In this document: positions 25,329 through 33,703 of the stretch, piece by piece
How positions within the stretch are numbered: the stretch's first letter is position 1
Layout of the letters: every line of letters starts with the position of its first letter
Source: Paraburkholderia silviterrae
GTDB lineage: Bacteria > Pseudomonadota > Gammaproteobacteria > Burkholderiales > Burkholderiaceae
DNA length: 42,860 nt
Assembly: GCF_004353915.1 (NCBI RefSeq)
Contig: NZ_SMRP01000046.1
Location: forward strand, 1 to 42,860
Direction: 5' to 3'
Made by a program: the position numbers and the translations under genes
The notes under the pieces: generated by a model
The model's input: only the letters and a program-made list of their open reading frames with translations
Databases searched by the model: none
What the model was told of the DNA's origin: nothing

Positions 25329-26299
25329 ACGAGATCGCCTCCCCCTGCGCCGTTTCCGGCAGCACAGCAACGCATCCGGCAGCGCCCGGCGCGCTCAGGC
25401 GCTTTGCCGCGCGGCTGGTGCCCTCGGGCCGCACGGCCGTGATTGGCGTGCCGTTCCTGTGGCTGTTCGTGTTCTTCGCGCTGCCGTTCGTGCTGGTGTT
25501 CAAGATCAGCTTCGCCGACCAGATGATGGGCGTGCCGCCCTACACGAATCTCATCGCCATGAAGGACGGCGTCGTCCATCTGGCGCTGCAGCTCGGTCAC
25601 TACGCATTCCTGTTCCAGGACGACCTGTACTTCTCGACGTACCTGAGCTCGCTGAAGATGGCGGCCGTCTCCACGCTGCTGTGCCTGCTGATCGGCTATC
25701 CCGTGGCGTACTACATCGCACGCTCGAACCCGGCCACGCGCAATGTGCTGATGATGGGCGTGATGCTGCCGTTCTGGACCTCGTTCCTGATCCGCGTCTA
25801 TGCCTGGATCGGCATTCTCAAGGACGACGGCCTGCTCAATCACGCGCTCATGGCCATCGGCATGATCCACTCGCCGCTGCGCCTCTATCACAGCGACGCG
25901 GGCGTCTATATCGGCATGGTCTATTCGTACCTGCCCTTCATGGTGATGCCGCTCTACGCGCACCTCGTGAAGATGGACCTCACGCTGCTCGAAGCGGCCT
26001 ATGACCTGGGCGCTTCGCCCTGGGTCGCGTTCACTCGCATCACGCTGCCGCTCTCGAAGAACGGGATCATCGCTGGCAGCCTGCTCGTGTTCATCCCGGC
26101 GGTGGGCGAGTACGTGATTCCCGAACTGCTCGGCGGCGCGGACACGCTCATGATCGGCCGCGTCATGTGGGACGAGTTCTTCAACGACATGGATTGGCCG
26201 ATGGCCTCGGCGGTCACGGTGGCGATGGTCTTGCTGCTGCTCGTGCCGATGGCGGTCTTTCAGTACTACCAGGTCAAGGAAATGGAGGGCGGAAAATGA
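25325..26299 (+). CDS. potH: Polyamine-type ABC transporter permease (PotH-like)
   Basis: The 324-residue inner-membrane permease has a cytoplasmic N-terminal stretch and about six helices, the first at VIGVPFLWLFVFFALPFVLV. The EAA loop is visible as LEAAYDLGASPWVAFTRITLPLS, which docks onto the ATPase. FWTSFLIRVYAW and the SP/GEY region (FIPAVGEYVIPELLGG) are typical of PotB/PotH proteins. The start overlaps the ATPase stop (ATGA), and its own stop overlaps the second permease start in the same way. Confidence 0.92.
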   Translation: MNEIASPCAVSGSTATHPAAPGALRRFAARLVPSGRTAVIGVPFLWLFVFFALPFVLVFKISFADQMMGVPPYTNLIAMKDGVVHLALQLGHYAFLFQDDLYFSTYLSSLKMAAVSTLLCLLIGYPVAYYIARSNPATRNVLMMGVMLPFWTSFLIRVYAWIGILKDDGLLNHALMAIGMIHSPLRLYHSDAGVYIGMVYSYLPFMVMPLYAHLVKMDLTLLEAAYDLGASPWVAFTRITLPLSKNGIIAGSLLVFIPAVGEYVIPELLGGADTLMIGRVMWDEFFNDMDWPMASAVTVAMVLLLLVPMAVFQYYQVKEMEGGK

Positions 26300-27204
26300 T
26301 CAAGCCCAATCGCACGCTTTCCACCGCCGTGCTCACGTTCGGCTTCGTGTTCCTGTATATCCCGATCGTTAGCCTCGTCGTCTATTCGTTCAATGAGTCG
26401 AAGCTCGTAACCGTCTGGTCGGGCTTCTCGCTCAAATGGTACACGGCGGTCTTTCACGATGCCGAGCTGCTGCACGCCGCGTGGCTCTCGCTGAAGATCG
26501 CGCTGATGACGGCGTTTGCCTCTGTTGCGATCGGTACGTGGGCCGGCTACGTGCTCGCGCGCATGGGACGCTTCAAGGGCTTCACGCTCTTTACGGCCAT
26601 GATCAACGCGCCGCTCGTGATTCCCGAAGTCATCATGGGGATCTCGATGCTGCTGCTGTTCGTGGCGATGGAGCAGGTATTCGGCTGGCCGCATGGCCGC
26701 GGCCTCGTGACGATCTGGATCGGCCACGTGATGCTGTGCGTGTCCTACGTGGCGATCATCGTGCAGTCGCGCGTGAAGGAGCTCAACAAGTCGCTCGAAG
26801 AAGCCGCGCTCGACCTGGGCGCCACACCGTTCAAGGTGTTCTTTGTGATCACGCTGCCGCTCATCGCGCAGGCGCTCGTTTCCGGCTGGCTGCTGTCGTT
26901 CACGGTCTCGATCGACGACCTGATCCTCTCGGCGTTTCTCTCCGGTCCCGGCTCGACCACACTGCCGCTCGTCGTCTACTCGCGCGTGCGCCTTGGCCTC
27001 AACCCGGAGATGAATGCGCTGGCGACGATCTTCATCTGCCTCGTCACGACGGGCGTGGTGGGCGTGAACTTCTGGCTGCAGGCGCGTGAGCGCAGGCGTT
27101 TTGCCGAGATCCAGCGGGCCTTCGCCCCGGCGGACGCGGCCGGCGTGGCCCCGCAAAGCGCTGGGAGAAAGGCGCAGAAGGCACTCGACCCTGCCAGTGC
27201 CTGA
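26296..27204 (+). CDS. potI: Polyamine-type ABC transporter permease (PotI-like)
   Basis: The 302-residue permease has six predicted helices and the EAA loop LEEAALDLGATPFKVFFVITLP. The early segment YIPIVSLVVYSFNESKLVTVWSGFSLKWY is highly characteristic of PotC/PotI subunits. A short basic tail follows the last helix. The ATG overlaps the PotH-like stop, so the heterodimeric permease and ATPase are translated as a coupled set. No binding-protein gene follows directly; the best candidate is the PotF-like gene on the other strand at 33704-34822. Confidence 0.92.
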   Translation: MIKPNRTLSTAVLTFGFVFLYIPIVSLVVYSFNESKLVTVWSGFSLKWYTAVFHDAELLHAAWLSLKIALMTAFASVAIGTWAGYVLARMGRFKGFTLFTAMINAPLVIPEVIMGISMLLLFVAMEQVFGWPHGRGLVTIWIGHVMLCVSYVAIIVQSRVKELNKSLEEAALDLGATPFKVFFVITLPLIAQALVSGWLLSFTVSIDDLILSAFLSGPGSTTLPLVVYSRVRLGLNPEMNALATIFICLVTTGVVGVNFWLQARERRRFAEIQRAFAPADAAGVAPQSAGRKAQKALDPASA

Positions 27205-27257
27205 AAGATTTCAACACAATAAACGCTTCGCAATACGACCAATCAGGAGAACATAGA

Positions 27258-28826
27258 ATGAGAAAGAAGCTTGTCTGCCTCATGGTGGCGGGTGCGCTGC
27301 CTGGCTTCGCCACAGCGGACACCACGAGTGATCAGATCAAGGCGTTGCAGGCGCAGCTCCACGCGCTGCAAAACGAGGTGAAGACCTTGCGCGAGCAGCA
27401 GGGCGCGGCGAAACCCGTAGCAGCGACGGCTTCGGCCGCGCAGGCCCAGGCCGTGGACGCGTCATCTCCCGACTACGGCAAGGCGCCGGCGCATCTGACC
27501 AACGACGAAGTCGACCAGATGAAGCAGCAGCTCGCCAGTCAGCAGATGAAGGTGGACACGCTCACCGACGCGGCCACCACGGGCCCGATCGCGGGCCTTT
27601 CGGTGACCGGTTATCTCGATCCGACCTACATCTACAACCGCGACCTGGGGAGCTCGTCGTTCCTGTTCGCGAACCACGAGAACGTCTACCAGTACTTCAA
27701 CAGCTCGTTTGGCGACCTGTACCTCGACATCAAGAAGACGTTCGGCGTGGGCCCGACGGCGCCATCGGCGGAAATTTCGCTGATGCCCAACCGCGGCAAC
27801 GGCATCACGCAGTTGATGAACGAGCACGGCAGCAGCACCTCGAACATCCTGAACACCGCCTTCTTCACGGTGCCGCTCTCGATGACGACGTCCATCACGG
27901 CGGGCTTGATGCCGAGCTTTGGCGGCTATGAGGTGCAGCAGTCGAACCTGATGCTGACGCTCACGCACGGGCTGCTCTATGACTTCTCCGATCCCGGCAG
28001 CTATGTTGGCGTGGGGGTGAACTACATGGGCGAGGGTAGCAACTGGATCTGGAAGTTCATGCTTGGCAACGAGCAGTTCCGCACCGCGGGCGCACAATTG
28101 CAGACCGGCACCAATGCGCTGGGCGATCCGGTCACCACCAGCAACCGGGTGCCGACTTTCACGGCGCGTGTGGACTACACCTGGTCTAGCGCGCTCGATC
28201 TCGGCGGTTCGTTCAATATTGGCCGGCAGTCGCTCATGCAGGGCATGGATGCGAACGGCAACACCTTGCCTGGCGTCTACGGCGTGGGTGGCCAGTCGTC
28301 CAGCCCGTTCGGGACGTTCTTCTTTGGCGAAGCGGATCTCACCTACACGACCGCCGATATTCAGTACAACGCGGAAGTCGACTATGGCCAGCAGCAGCAC
28401 GCGGCCTATAACGGCGGCCAGGCGCAGTGGTACGGCCTTTCGCTGCTAGCGAACCGCAAGTTCCGCCTGCCTTACGTCGGCCGCATGGGCGTGACCGCGC
28501 GTTATGACGTGCTCGCCAACCAGAAGAACGGCGGAGGCGCGAGCAGCATCGTGCTCAATGGCAATGGGATGGACCCGTATAACGGATTCGGTGTTGGCGC
28601 GAGCTGTCTCGCGGCTTCGAAGGCGGCCGGTGGATATGGCTTCGAATGTAAGGGCGCGGTGCGCCAGGACGTGACGCTAGATTTGCTGTTCTATGCGACG
28701 CAGCAGCTTACGGTCAAAGTCGAATATCGGCATGACTGGTCGACTCAGGATACCTTCCTGCGTAGCGATGGCTCGTATAGCAAGTCTAACGATTTGTTTG
28801 GTACGCAGCTTATTTATTCGTTCTGA
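27258..28826 (+). CDS. Outer-membrane beta-barrel protein (DUF3138-like porin)
   Basis: The 522-residue product has a signal peptide (about 20 residues), a short coiled coil (SDQIKALQAQLHALQNEVKTL), a flexible Ala-rich linker, and then a long beta-barrel with alternating aromatic strands. The sequence ends in LFGTQLIYSF, and a terminal Phe is the usual outer-membrane assembly signal. The overall pattern resembles DUF3138 proteins of Burkholderiaceae. ATG 27258 has AGGAGA upstream. It lies 53 bp after the PotI-like gene and probably belongs to the same operon, so it may pass that transporter's substrate through the outer membrane. A weak hairpin (28833-28857) follows the stop. Confidence 0.82.
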   Translation: MRKKLVCLMVAGALPGFATADTTSDQIKALQAQLHALQNEVKTLREQQGAAKPVAATASAAQAQAVDASSPDYGKAPAHLTNDEVDQMKQQLASQQMKVDTLTDAATTGPIAGLSVTGYLDPTYIYNRDLGSSSFLFANHENVYQYFNSSFGDLYLDIKKTFGVGPTAPSAEISLMPNRGNGITQLMNEHGSSTSNILNTAFFTVPLSMTTSITAGLMPSFGGYEVQQSNLMLTLTHGLLYDFSDPGSYVGVGVNYMGEGSNWIWKFMLGNEQFRTAGAQLQTGTNALGDPVTTSNRVPTFTARVDYTWSSALDLGGSFNIGRQSLMQGMDANGNTLPGVYGVGGQSSSPFGTFFFGEADLTYTTADIQYNAEVDYGQQQHAAYNGGQAQWYGLSLLANRKFRLPYVGRMGVTARYDVLANQKNGGGASSIVLNGNGMDPYNGFGVGASCLAASKAAGGYGFECKGAVRQDVTLDLLFYATQQLTVKVEYRHDWSTQDTFLRSDGSYSKSNDLFGTQLIYSF

Positions 28827-28953
28827 TGCTTGGGGCCGCTGCATACAGCGGTGGCCCTGTTCGTTCGGACAGTCAATCCGCGAATTAACGTGGGTGATCG
28901 AAGATCAATGAACAGAGCCTGGAGGCGAACACCGTGTGTCGTCTTGTGGGGAC

Positions 28954-29292
28954 TTACATCAGCCGAAGCACGATTCTCTGGAGCAGGGCCTGCAGGTCGC
29001 GGCGCGTATCGACCACGAGGTGTATGAAAACGGTGTCGTCCCGCACCTGATAAATGATCCGATTCTTGCCAGAAATGGCCTGTTGAAAACTGTCGTCGAC
29101 GAAGCCTTCAAGTTCGGCAGGCAAGTGACCGCTTCCAGGGAACTGGCGAATGTGCGTGATGGCCGCCTGAATCTGGGCCGACGTCTGACGCCAGGTCTCC
29201 CATCCGGACGCGCGGACGATGTAGCTTCTCAACTCGTCGATGCCGATCCGGGCGGTTGGCAGAATGCGGTAATTCAGCAGCCGGGTCTGCAT
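28954..29292 (-). CDS. ParE/RelE-superfamily toxin
   Basis: The 112-residue product has the compact ParE/RelE layout: basic helices at the N-terminus (SGWETWRQTSAQIQAAITHI), a small sheet with GFVDDSFQQAISGKNRIIYQV, and the end VFIHLVVDTRRDLQALL, which is typical of ParE-like toxins. Members block gyrase (ParE) or cleave ribosome-bound mRNA (RelE); the sequence alone does not decide. Its ATG overlaps the antitoxin stop (TGATG), the usual coupling of toxin-antitoxin pairs. Confidence 0.85.
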   Translation of the reverse strand: MQTRLLNYRILPTARIGIDELRSYIVRASGWETWRQTSAQIQAAITHIRQFPGSGHLPAELEGFVDDSFQQAISGKNRIIYQVRDDTVFIHLVVDTRRDLQALLQRIVLRLM

Positions 29293-29576
29293 CAGCGAAG
29301 CTTTTCGTGGCGGTCGAGCTCGTTGAGCTCCGCAAAGAACTCATCACCGTCGACGTGGTCGCCGCGCTCGATCTGCTTTTGGCCGATCGCAAGGATCTTC
29401 AGGAGTGCGATGGTCTGTTGCGTTGATTCATAGGTTCGCACATCCTGAACGACGAGTTTCGCTTCGCCGTTCTGCGTAATAATGAGCGGCTCTCCTGAGT
29501 CGGTCAGATCCTTGACGATTTGTGCGGCTTCGCTTTTGAGGTAGCTGATCGGCTTCACGTGATCGGCGAGGTGCAT
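29292..29576 (-). CDS. Phd/YefM-family antitoxin
   Basis: The 94-residue product begins MHLADHVKPISYLKSEAAQ, followed by GEPLIITQNGEAKLVVQDVRTYE, the classic Phd/YefM DNA-binding fold. The C-terminal half, rich in Asp and Glu, should neutralise the toxin. ATG at 29576 is preferred because CGGAG sits 6-7 bp upstream; a TTG at 29597 in frame would add 7 residues and lacks such a site. A concentric palindrome 27 bp upstream of the ATG is a good autoregulatory operator. Confidence 0.87.
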   Translation of the reverse strand: MHLADHVKPISYLKSEAAQIVKDLTDSGEPLIITQNGEAKLVVQDVRTYESTQQTIALLKILAIGQKQIERGDHVDGDEFFAELNELDRHEKLR

Positions 29577-30034
29577 CAGGCGCTCCGTTGAGGTCAAATC
29601 CAGACCAAATATAGACTATTATCGGTCCGACAGCACCAAGCCAGCCGAAGCCCCGCAGTTGACCGCGATATGGCATGAGAAAATGATAAACGGGGCTGGA
29701 TTGCCGTGACGGGAAGCGCCGAGGAGATTGGCGTGGGTCAACTCGTAGATGAGCCGGGGCCGAACTTCCGTGAGTCGATACATAGCAATCAGGTTTTCCT
29801 GCAGCAGATGAAAAAACAGTCCACAAGACATGCGCAACGCGGCGGCCAGGCATACCCCGCACGCCTGGTCCGTCCCACGATTCGAGCGGACGAGGCGCAG
29901 ACAGGGCTTCGCCCGGTTTTTACCGGGTCGATGGGCCCGCTCGCTGATTTCGAAGCCGCTTTCCGTGAAAACATGCGGTTTCAGCGCTTGCTGCAACTGT
30001 GCGCCGGGGACGGTCGGTCTTGAATCCTTCCGAC
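29577..30034. other. Gap between toxin-antitoxin pair and SNF2 gene
   Basis: Apart from the antitoxin operator, no gene is supported. Frames on both strands around 29620-30020 lack recognisable domains and ribosome-binding sites. The divergent promoters of the two units should lie here. Confidence 0.45.
29603..29627 (-). promoter_or_regulatory. 25-bp palindrome, candidate antitoxin operator
   Basis: GACC at 29603-29606 and GGTC at 29624-29627 flank ATAGACTAT (29611-29619), and both palindromes share the centre 29615. Nine of 12 base pairs match. It sits directly upstream of the antitoxin gene in an AT-rich promoter-like stretch. Confidence 0.55.
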
Positions 30035-32698
30035 ATGCTCGCGCCACGCCTGACGCCCGGTGGTCACCTGCTAGCGGTACCGGAGTACGCCGCGCCGGTT
30101 TTGGCGGATGAAATACAAGAGCGGCTAGGCCGCCCTTTTGCGCTCGGCGCAGGACATGGCCTGTTGCATCTGGGGACGGCGGAAATCGGCCGCATTTTGC
30201 CGCCCGCATGGGCCTGGTGGCGGGATTTCGCCGCGCGCTATGTCACTGCCCTGTGCGCCACGCCCGAAGGCGGCGAGATCGCGGTTCTCACACCTGCTGC
30301 CGGGGATTTCGATGCCCTGATTGCCGATGCGCCACCGATGACCGGCGGGGAGTATCTAACACCCGATGTGCTCGCGACGCTGTGGGGTGAGATCGATACC
30401 GCCTTGCAGCGGGAACTGGCGAGCGCAAAAGTCTCGCTTCAGGATTTCCTCAAGTCGCGCCACCCGGCCTGGAATCTCGTCGGCCGCGTGCATTTCAACC
30501 TTGCTGAGAACCGCAAGGACCCGGAGTCGCCGTTCGCCTTCCTTGCGACTTACACCTCGCGCCTGTCGGCTCTTGGCAAAGCGCAACACCAGCCACTCTC
30601 GCGAGCCCTGGCGGAATATTCGGGCGCGAGAAGCCGTGCGCAGCTCTTGTCGCTCCTGCTGCCGGTGCAGCGCGCCGCCGAACACTGCGATTGGCTGCGC
30701 GAAATGGTGGATACCGGCGAGATCTACCACCCGTTGCGCTGGACGCCGCTTGACGCTCATCGCTTTCTCACGGACCTGCCCAAACTCGAAGCCGCCGGGA
30801 TTGTCGTACGCACGCCCAGCGTCTGGCAGGCGGGCCGTCCTGCACGTCCCGTTGTGAAAGCCAGCGTCGGTACACGCCCGCCCGCGCTGCTGGGCAAGGA
30901 GGCGCTGCTCGACTTCAACATGGAGGTGTCCCTCGACGGAGAACGTCTGAACGCCTCCGAGGTCAGGGATCTGCTCAAAGGCGCCGATGGCCTGCAATTC
31001 ATCCGCGGTCGCTGGGTCGAGGTGGACCACAAAAAGCTCACTCGCCTCCTGAAGCGATTCGAGGCCATGGAAGAGGCGGCGAAAGCCGGGCTGCCCTTTA
31101 ATGAGGCCCTGCGCCTGCTGGCGGGTGTTTCGCTCGACGATACCGGCGACCCCGCGGAGCGCGACTGGTCGCAGCTCGTTGCAGGCCCCTGGCTGGCCGA
31201 CATCCTGCAGGAGTTGCGGCAGCCGGAGGGATTGGCGCAGATCGGCCCGGGACCGGAACTCAAGGCCAGCCTGCGGCCTTACCAACAGGCCGGCGTACGG
31301 TGGTTATACCTGCTCACCCGGCTCGGACTGGGCGCTTGCCTCGCGGACGATATGGGTCTTGGCAAGACCATGCAGGTACTCTCGCTGCTACTCGTGTTGA
31401 AGCGCGAAAGCGCCGAGGCGCGTCCCAGCGTGCTCGTCGCCCCTGCATCGCTGCTGGCCAACTGGGCGGCAGAGGCCGGGCGCTTCGCCCCCGGCTTGCG
31501 CCTGCTGATCGCCCATCCGTCGTTCACGCCGGCAGCCGATTTGCGTGCATTGGACGCCGGGCGGCTTGCGGACATCGATCTCGTCATTACCAGCTTTGGC
31601 TCGCTGCTTCGCCAGCCGGTACTGGGGACCATCCAATGGCGCGTTGCCGTCGTCGATGAGGCACAGGCGATCAAGAATCCGGGCGCGAGGCAAACGCGAC
31701 AGGTCAAGCAGCTCCAGGCGCAATCGCGCATCGCGCTGACCGGAACCCCCGTGGAAAACCGCCTGTCCGACCTGTGGTCCATTTTCGACTTCACCCACCC
31801 AGGTTTGCTGGGCTCGGACAAAGTGTTCGCCAAGTTTGCCGGGCGGCTGGCGAAGGCCGAACATTTTGGTCCGCTGCGCACGCTCGTACGGCCCTACATC
31901 CTGCGTCGCCTGAAGACCGACAAGCGGGTCATCGACGACCTTCCGGACAAGACCGAACTCAAGGCCTGGTGTCCACTGAGCCCGAGCCAGGCGGCGCTTT
32001 ATCAGCGTGCGGTGAAGGATCTGTCCGCCGCGCTCGAGGATGCCGAAGGCATCGGCCGCAAGGGCGTGGTGCTGAGCTTCCTGATGCGCTTCAAGCAGAT
32101 TTGCAACCATCCCTCGCAATGGCTGGGCGACGCGGCGTGGAAGCCGGAAGACAGCGGCAAGTTCGCCCGCCTGCGCCAGCTCGCCGAAGTCATTGCCGCC
32201 AAACAGGAAAAGGTGCTGGTGTTCACCCAGTTTCGCGAGGCCACGGAGCCGCTGGCGGCATTTCTGGGTTCGATCTTTGGCCGCGAAGGCCTGGTGCTCC
32301 ATGGCGGCACCCCGGTTGCCAGGCGCCGCGAATTGGTCAAGCAATTCCAGGAAGATGAGCTGGTACCCTTCTTCGTGCTTTCGCTCAAGGCCGGCGGGTC
32401 GGGGCTGAATCTCACCGCCGCTTCGCATGTGATCCACTTCGACCGCTGGTGGAACCCGGCAGTGGAAAATCAGGCGACTGATCGCGCGTTTCGCATCGGC
32501 CAGCAGAGGAACGTGCTGGTGCACAAGTTTATCTGCCGTGGCACGGTCGAGGACCGTATCGATCAGTTGATCGAAGCGAAGCAGCAATTGGTGAAGGATG
32601 TGCTGGAGAGCGGCGCGGAACTCCTGCTGACCGAGATGAGCGACCGGGAATTGCTCGATCTCGTGAAGCTGGACATTCACGCCGCGCAAGAAAACTGA
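30035..32698 (+). CDS. SNF2-family DEAD/DEAH helicase
   Basis: The 887-residue product has a ~420-residue N-terminal region of the SNF2-associated type (LTPGGHLLAVPEYAAP, GLLHLGTAEIG, DGLQFIRGRWVEVD), then the two-lobe SNF2 motor. Motor motifs are LRPYQQAGVRWLY, ADDMGLGKT, DEAQAIKNP, LTGTPVENRLSDLWS, FLMRFKQICNHPSQW, SLKAGGSGLNLTAASHVIH and DRAFRIGQQRNVLVHKF. It should translocate along double-stranded DNA using ATP. Start is uncertain: GTG 29999, TTG 30020 or ATG 30035; the ATG is closest to the conserved N-terminus. It is 18 bp from a SWIM-domain gene, the same pairing as B. subtilis ywqA/ywqB, whose role is not established. Confidence 0.9.
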   Translation: MLAPRLTPGGHLLAVPEYAAPVLADEIQERLGRPFALGAGHGLLHLGTAEIGRILPPAWAWWRDFAARYVTALCATPEGGEIAVLTPAAGDFDALIADAPPMTGGEYLTPDVLATLWGEIDTALQRELASAKVSLQDFLKSRHPAWNLVGRVHFNLAENRKDPESPFAFLATYTSRLSALGKAQHQPLSRALAEYSGARSRAQLLSLLLPVQRAAEHCDWLREMVDTGEIYHPLRWTPLDAHRFLTDLPKLEAAGIVVRTPSVWQAGRPARPVVKASVGTRPPALLGKEALLDFNMEVSLDGERLNASEVRDLLKGADGLQFIRGRWVEVDHKKLTRLLKRFEAMEEAAKAGLPFNEALRLLAGVSLDDTGDPAERDWSQLVAGPWLADILQELRQPEGLAQIGPGPELKASLRPYQQAGVRWLYLLTRLGLGACLADDMGLGKTMQVLSLLLVLKRESAEARPSVLVAPASLLANWAAEAGRFAPGLRLLIAHPSFTPAADLRALDAGRLADIDLVITSFGSLLRQPVLGTIQWRVAVVDEAQAIKNPGARQTRQVKQLQAQSRIALTGTPVENRLSDLWSIFDFTHPGLLGSDKVFAKFAGRLAKAEHFGPLRTLVRPYILRRLKTDKRVIDDLPDKTELKAWCPLSPSQAALYQRAVKDLSAALEDAEGIGRKGVVLSFLMRFKQICNHPSQWLGDAAWKPEDSGKFARLRQLAEVIAAKQEKVLVFTQFREATEPLAAFLGSIFGREGLVLHGGTPVARRRELVKQFQEDELVPFFVLSLKAGGSGLNLTAASHVIHFDRWWNPAVENQATDRAFRIGQQRNVLVHKFICRGTVEDRIDQLIEAKQQLVKDVLESGAELLLTEMSDRELLDLVKLDIHAAQEN

Positions 32699-32716
32699 TG
32701 GTCAAGAGGAAGTGGA

Positions 32717-33625
32717 ATGGCTTACGGAGGATGGAAGCCCTATTTCCCGGTCGCCGAGCGGCGAAAAAAGGCTGAACTGGCCGCCGCCAGGGCGAAGAAA
32801 GCGGGTGCGGTCCTGTCGCCCATCGCACCGTATCGTGGCGCCATCGCCAGGACTTTTTGGGGTAAGGCCTGGTGCGACAATCTGGAGGGCTACAGCGACT
32901 ACGACAACCGTCTGCCGCGCGGCCGTACCTATGTGCGCAACGGTTCCGTGATCGACCTTCAGATCGCGCAAGGCGAAGTCTGCGCCAAGGTAATGGGTTC
33001 GCGCCTCTACACGGTCTCCGTGACCGTGACGGCGTGCCCGCAAAAGCGATGGCGGGCGATTGGCGCCGATTGCGCGGGGTCGATCGACTCGATCGTGGAA
33101 CTCCTGCAGGGCAAGCTCTCGAGCGCCGTGATGGAGCGCATCTGCAAATCCGGCACCGGCCTTTTCCCGGCGCCGAAGGAAATCAGGTTCAAGTGCAGTT
33201 GCCCGGACTGGGCATCGATGTGCAAGCACGTCGCCGCCGTGCTCTACGGCGTCGGCGCACGGCTCGACCAGCAGCCCGAACTCCTTTTCGCCTTGCGCCG
33301 CGTCGATGCCAATGATCTCGTGAGTCAGGTCGGTGCCGGCCTGCCTCAATCGAGAAAACGGCCGGCCGCCGGCAAGGTGCTCGACGACGCGCTGGTGGCC
33401 GACGTGTTCGGCATCGAGATGGCCGACGCTGACCCACCCGTGAAGCCTGCTGCCGGACGCAAGAAGCCATCGACAGGTAAGGTGACGGCGAAGAAGGCGT
33501 CCAGGCCGGCGGTCTCGACAACCCGCAAGCCAGCTGCGACCGTGACGACCGAGGCGGACAATCAACCGGTAAAAGAGAAGTTGCCGGTCAAGCGATCCGC
33601 CAGGCCGCGCAAAGCAACATCCTGA
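32717..33625 (+). CDS. SWIM zinc-finger protein, partner of the SNF2 helicase
   Basis: The 302-residue product carries a SWIM zinc finger, CSCPDWASMCKH, at about 160-171 (Cx C...C x H). The preceding region has FWGKAWCDNLEGYSDYDNRL and GRTYVRNGSVIDLQIAQGEV, typical of SWIM proteins paired with SNF2 helicases. The last ~70 residues are a Lys/Ala/Pro-rich basic tail, probably disordered and DNA-binding. ATG 32717 has AGAGGAAG upstream, and the two genes form an operon. The pair is thought to act in DNA metabolism or repair, but the biochemical role is not known. Confidence 0.87.
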   Translation: MAYGGWKPYFPVAERRKKAELAAARAKKAGAVLSPIAPYRGAIARTFWGKAWCDNLEGYSDYDNRLPRGRTYVRNGSVIDLQIAQGEVCAKVMGSRLYTVSVTVTACPQKRWRAIGADCAGSIDSIVELLQGKLSSAVMERICKSGTGLFPAPKEIRFKCSCPDWASMCKHVAAVLYGVGARLDQQPELLFALRRVDANDLVSQVGAGLPQSRKRPAAGKVLDDALVADVFGIEMADADPPVKPAAGRKKPSTGKVTAKKASRPAVSTTRKPAATVTTEADNQPVKEKLPVKRSARPRKATS

Positions 33626-33651
33626 CCTCGTTGCTGTTTCGCACATCCCAT

Positions 33652-33690
33652 GCCTGCAAGGCGAAAAGCAGGCCGGCGGCCACGCCGCCG
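33652..33690. terminator. Hairpins between convergent SWIM and potF-like genes
   Basis: GCCTGC (33652-33657) with GCAGGC (33668-33673), and the adjacent CGGCGGC-CAC-GCCGCCG (33674-33690), form two stems in the 78-bp convergent gap. No T-tract. Confidence 0.45.
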
Positions 33691-33703
33691 ACCCCATTCA
33701 CAA

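Noticed and set aside
29706..30023. Plus-strand 105-residue frame upstream of the helicase
   Set aside because: No Shine-Dalgarno, no family features, and the end approaches the helicase start in another frame.
29619..30209. Minus-strand frame between the antitoxin and the helicase
   Set aside because: Overlaps the helicase start, no ribosome-binding site and no recognisable domain.
28827..33703. Helicase/toxin-antitoxin block as a proven mobile element
   Set aside because: No integrase, no flanking direct repeats and no tRNA target were found at either edge.
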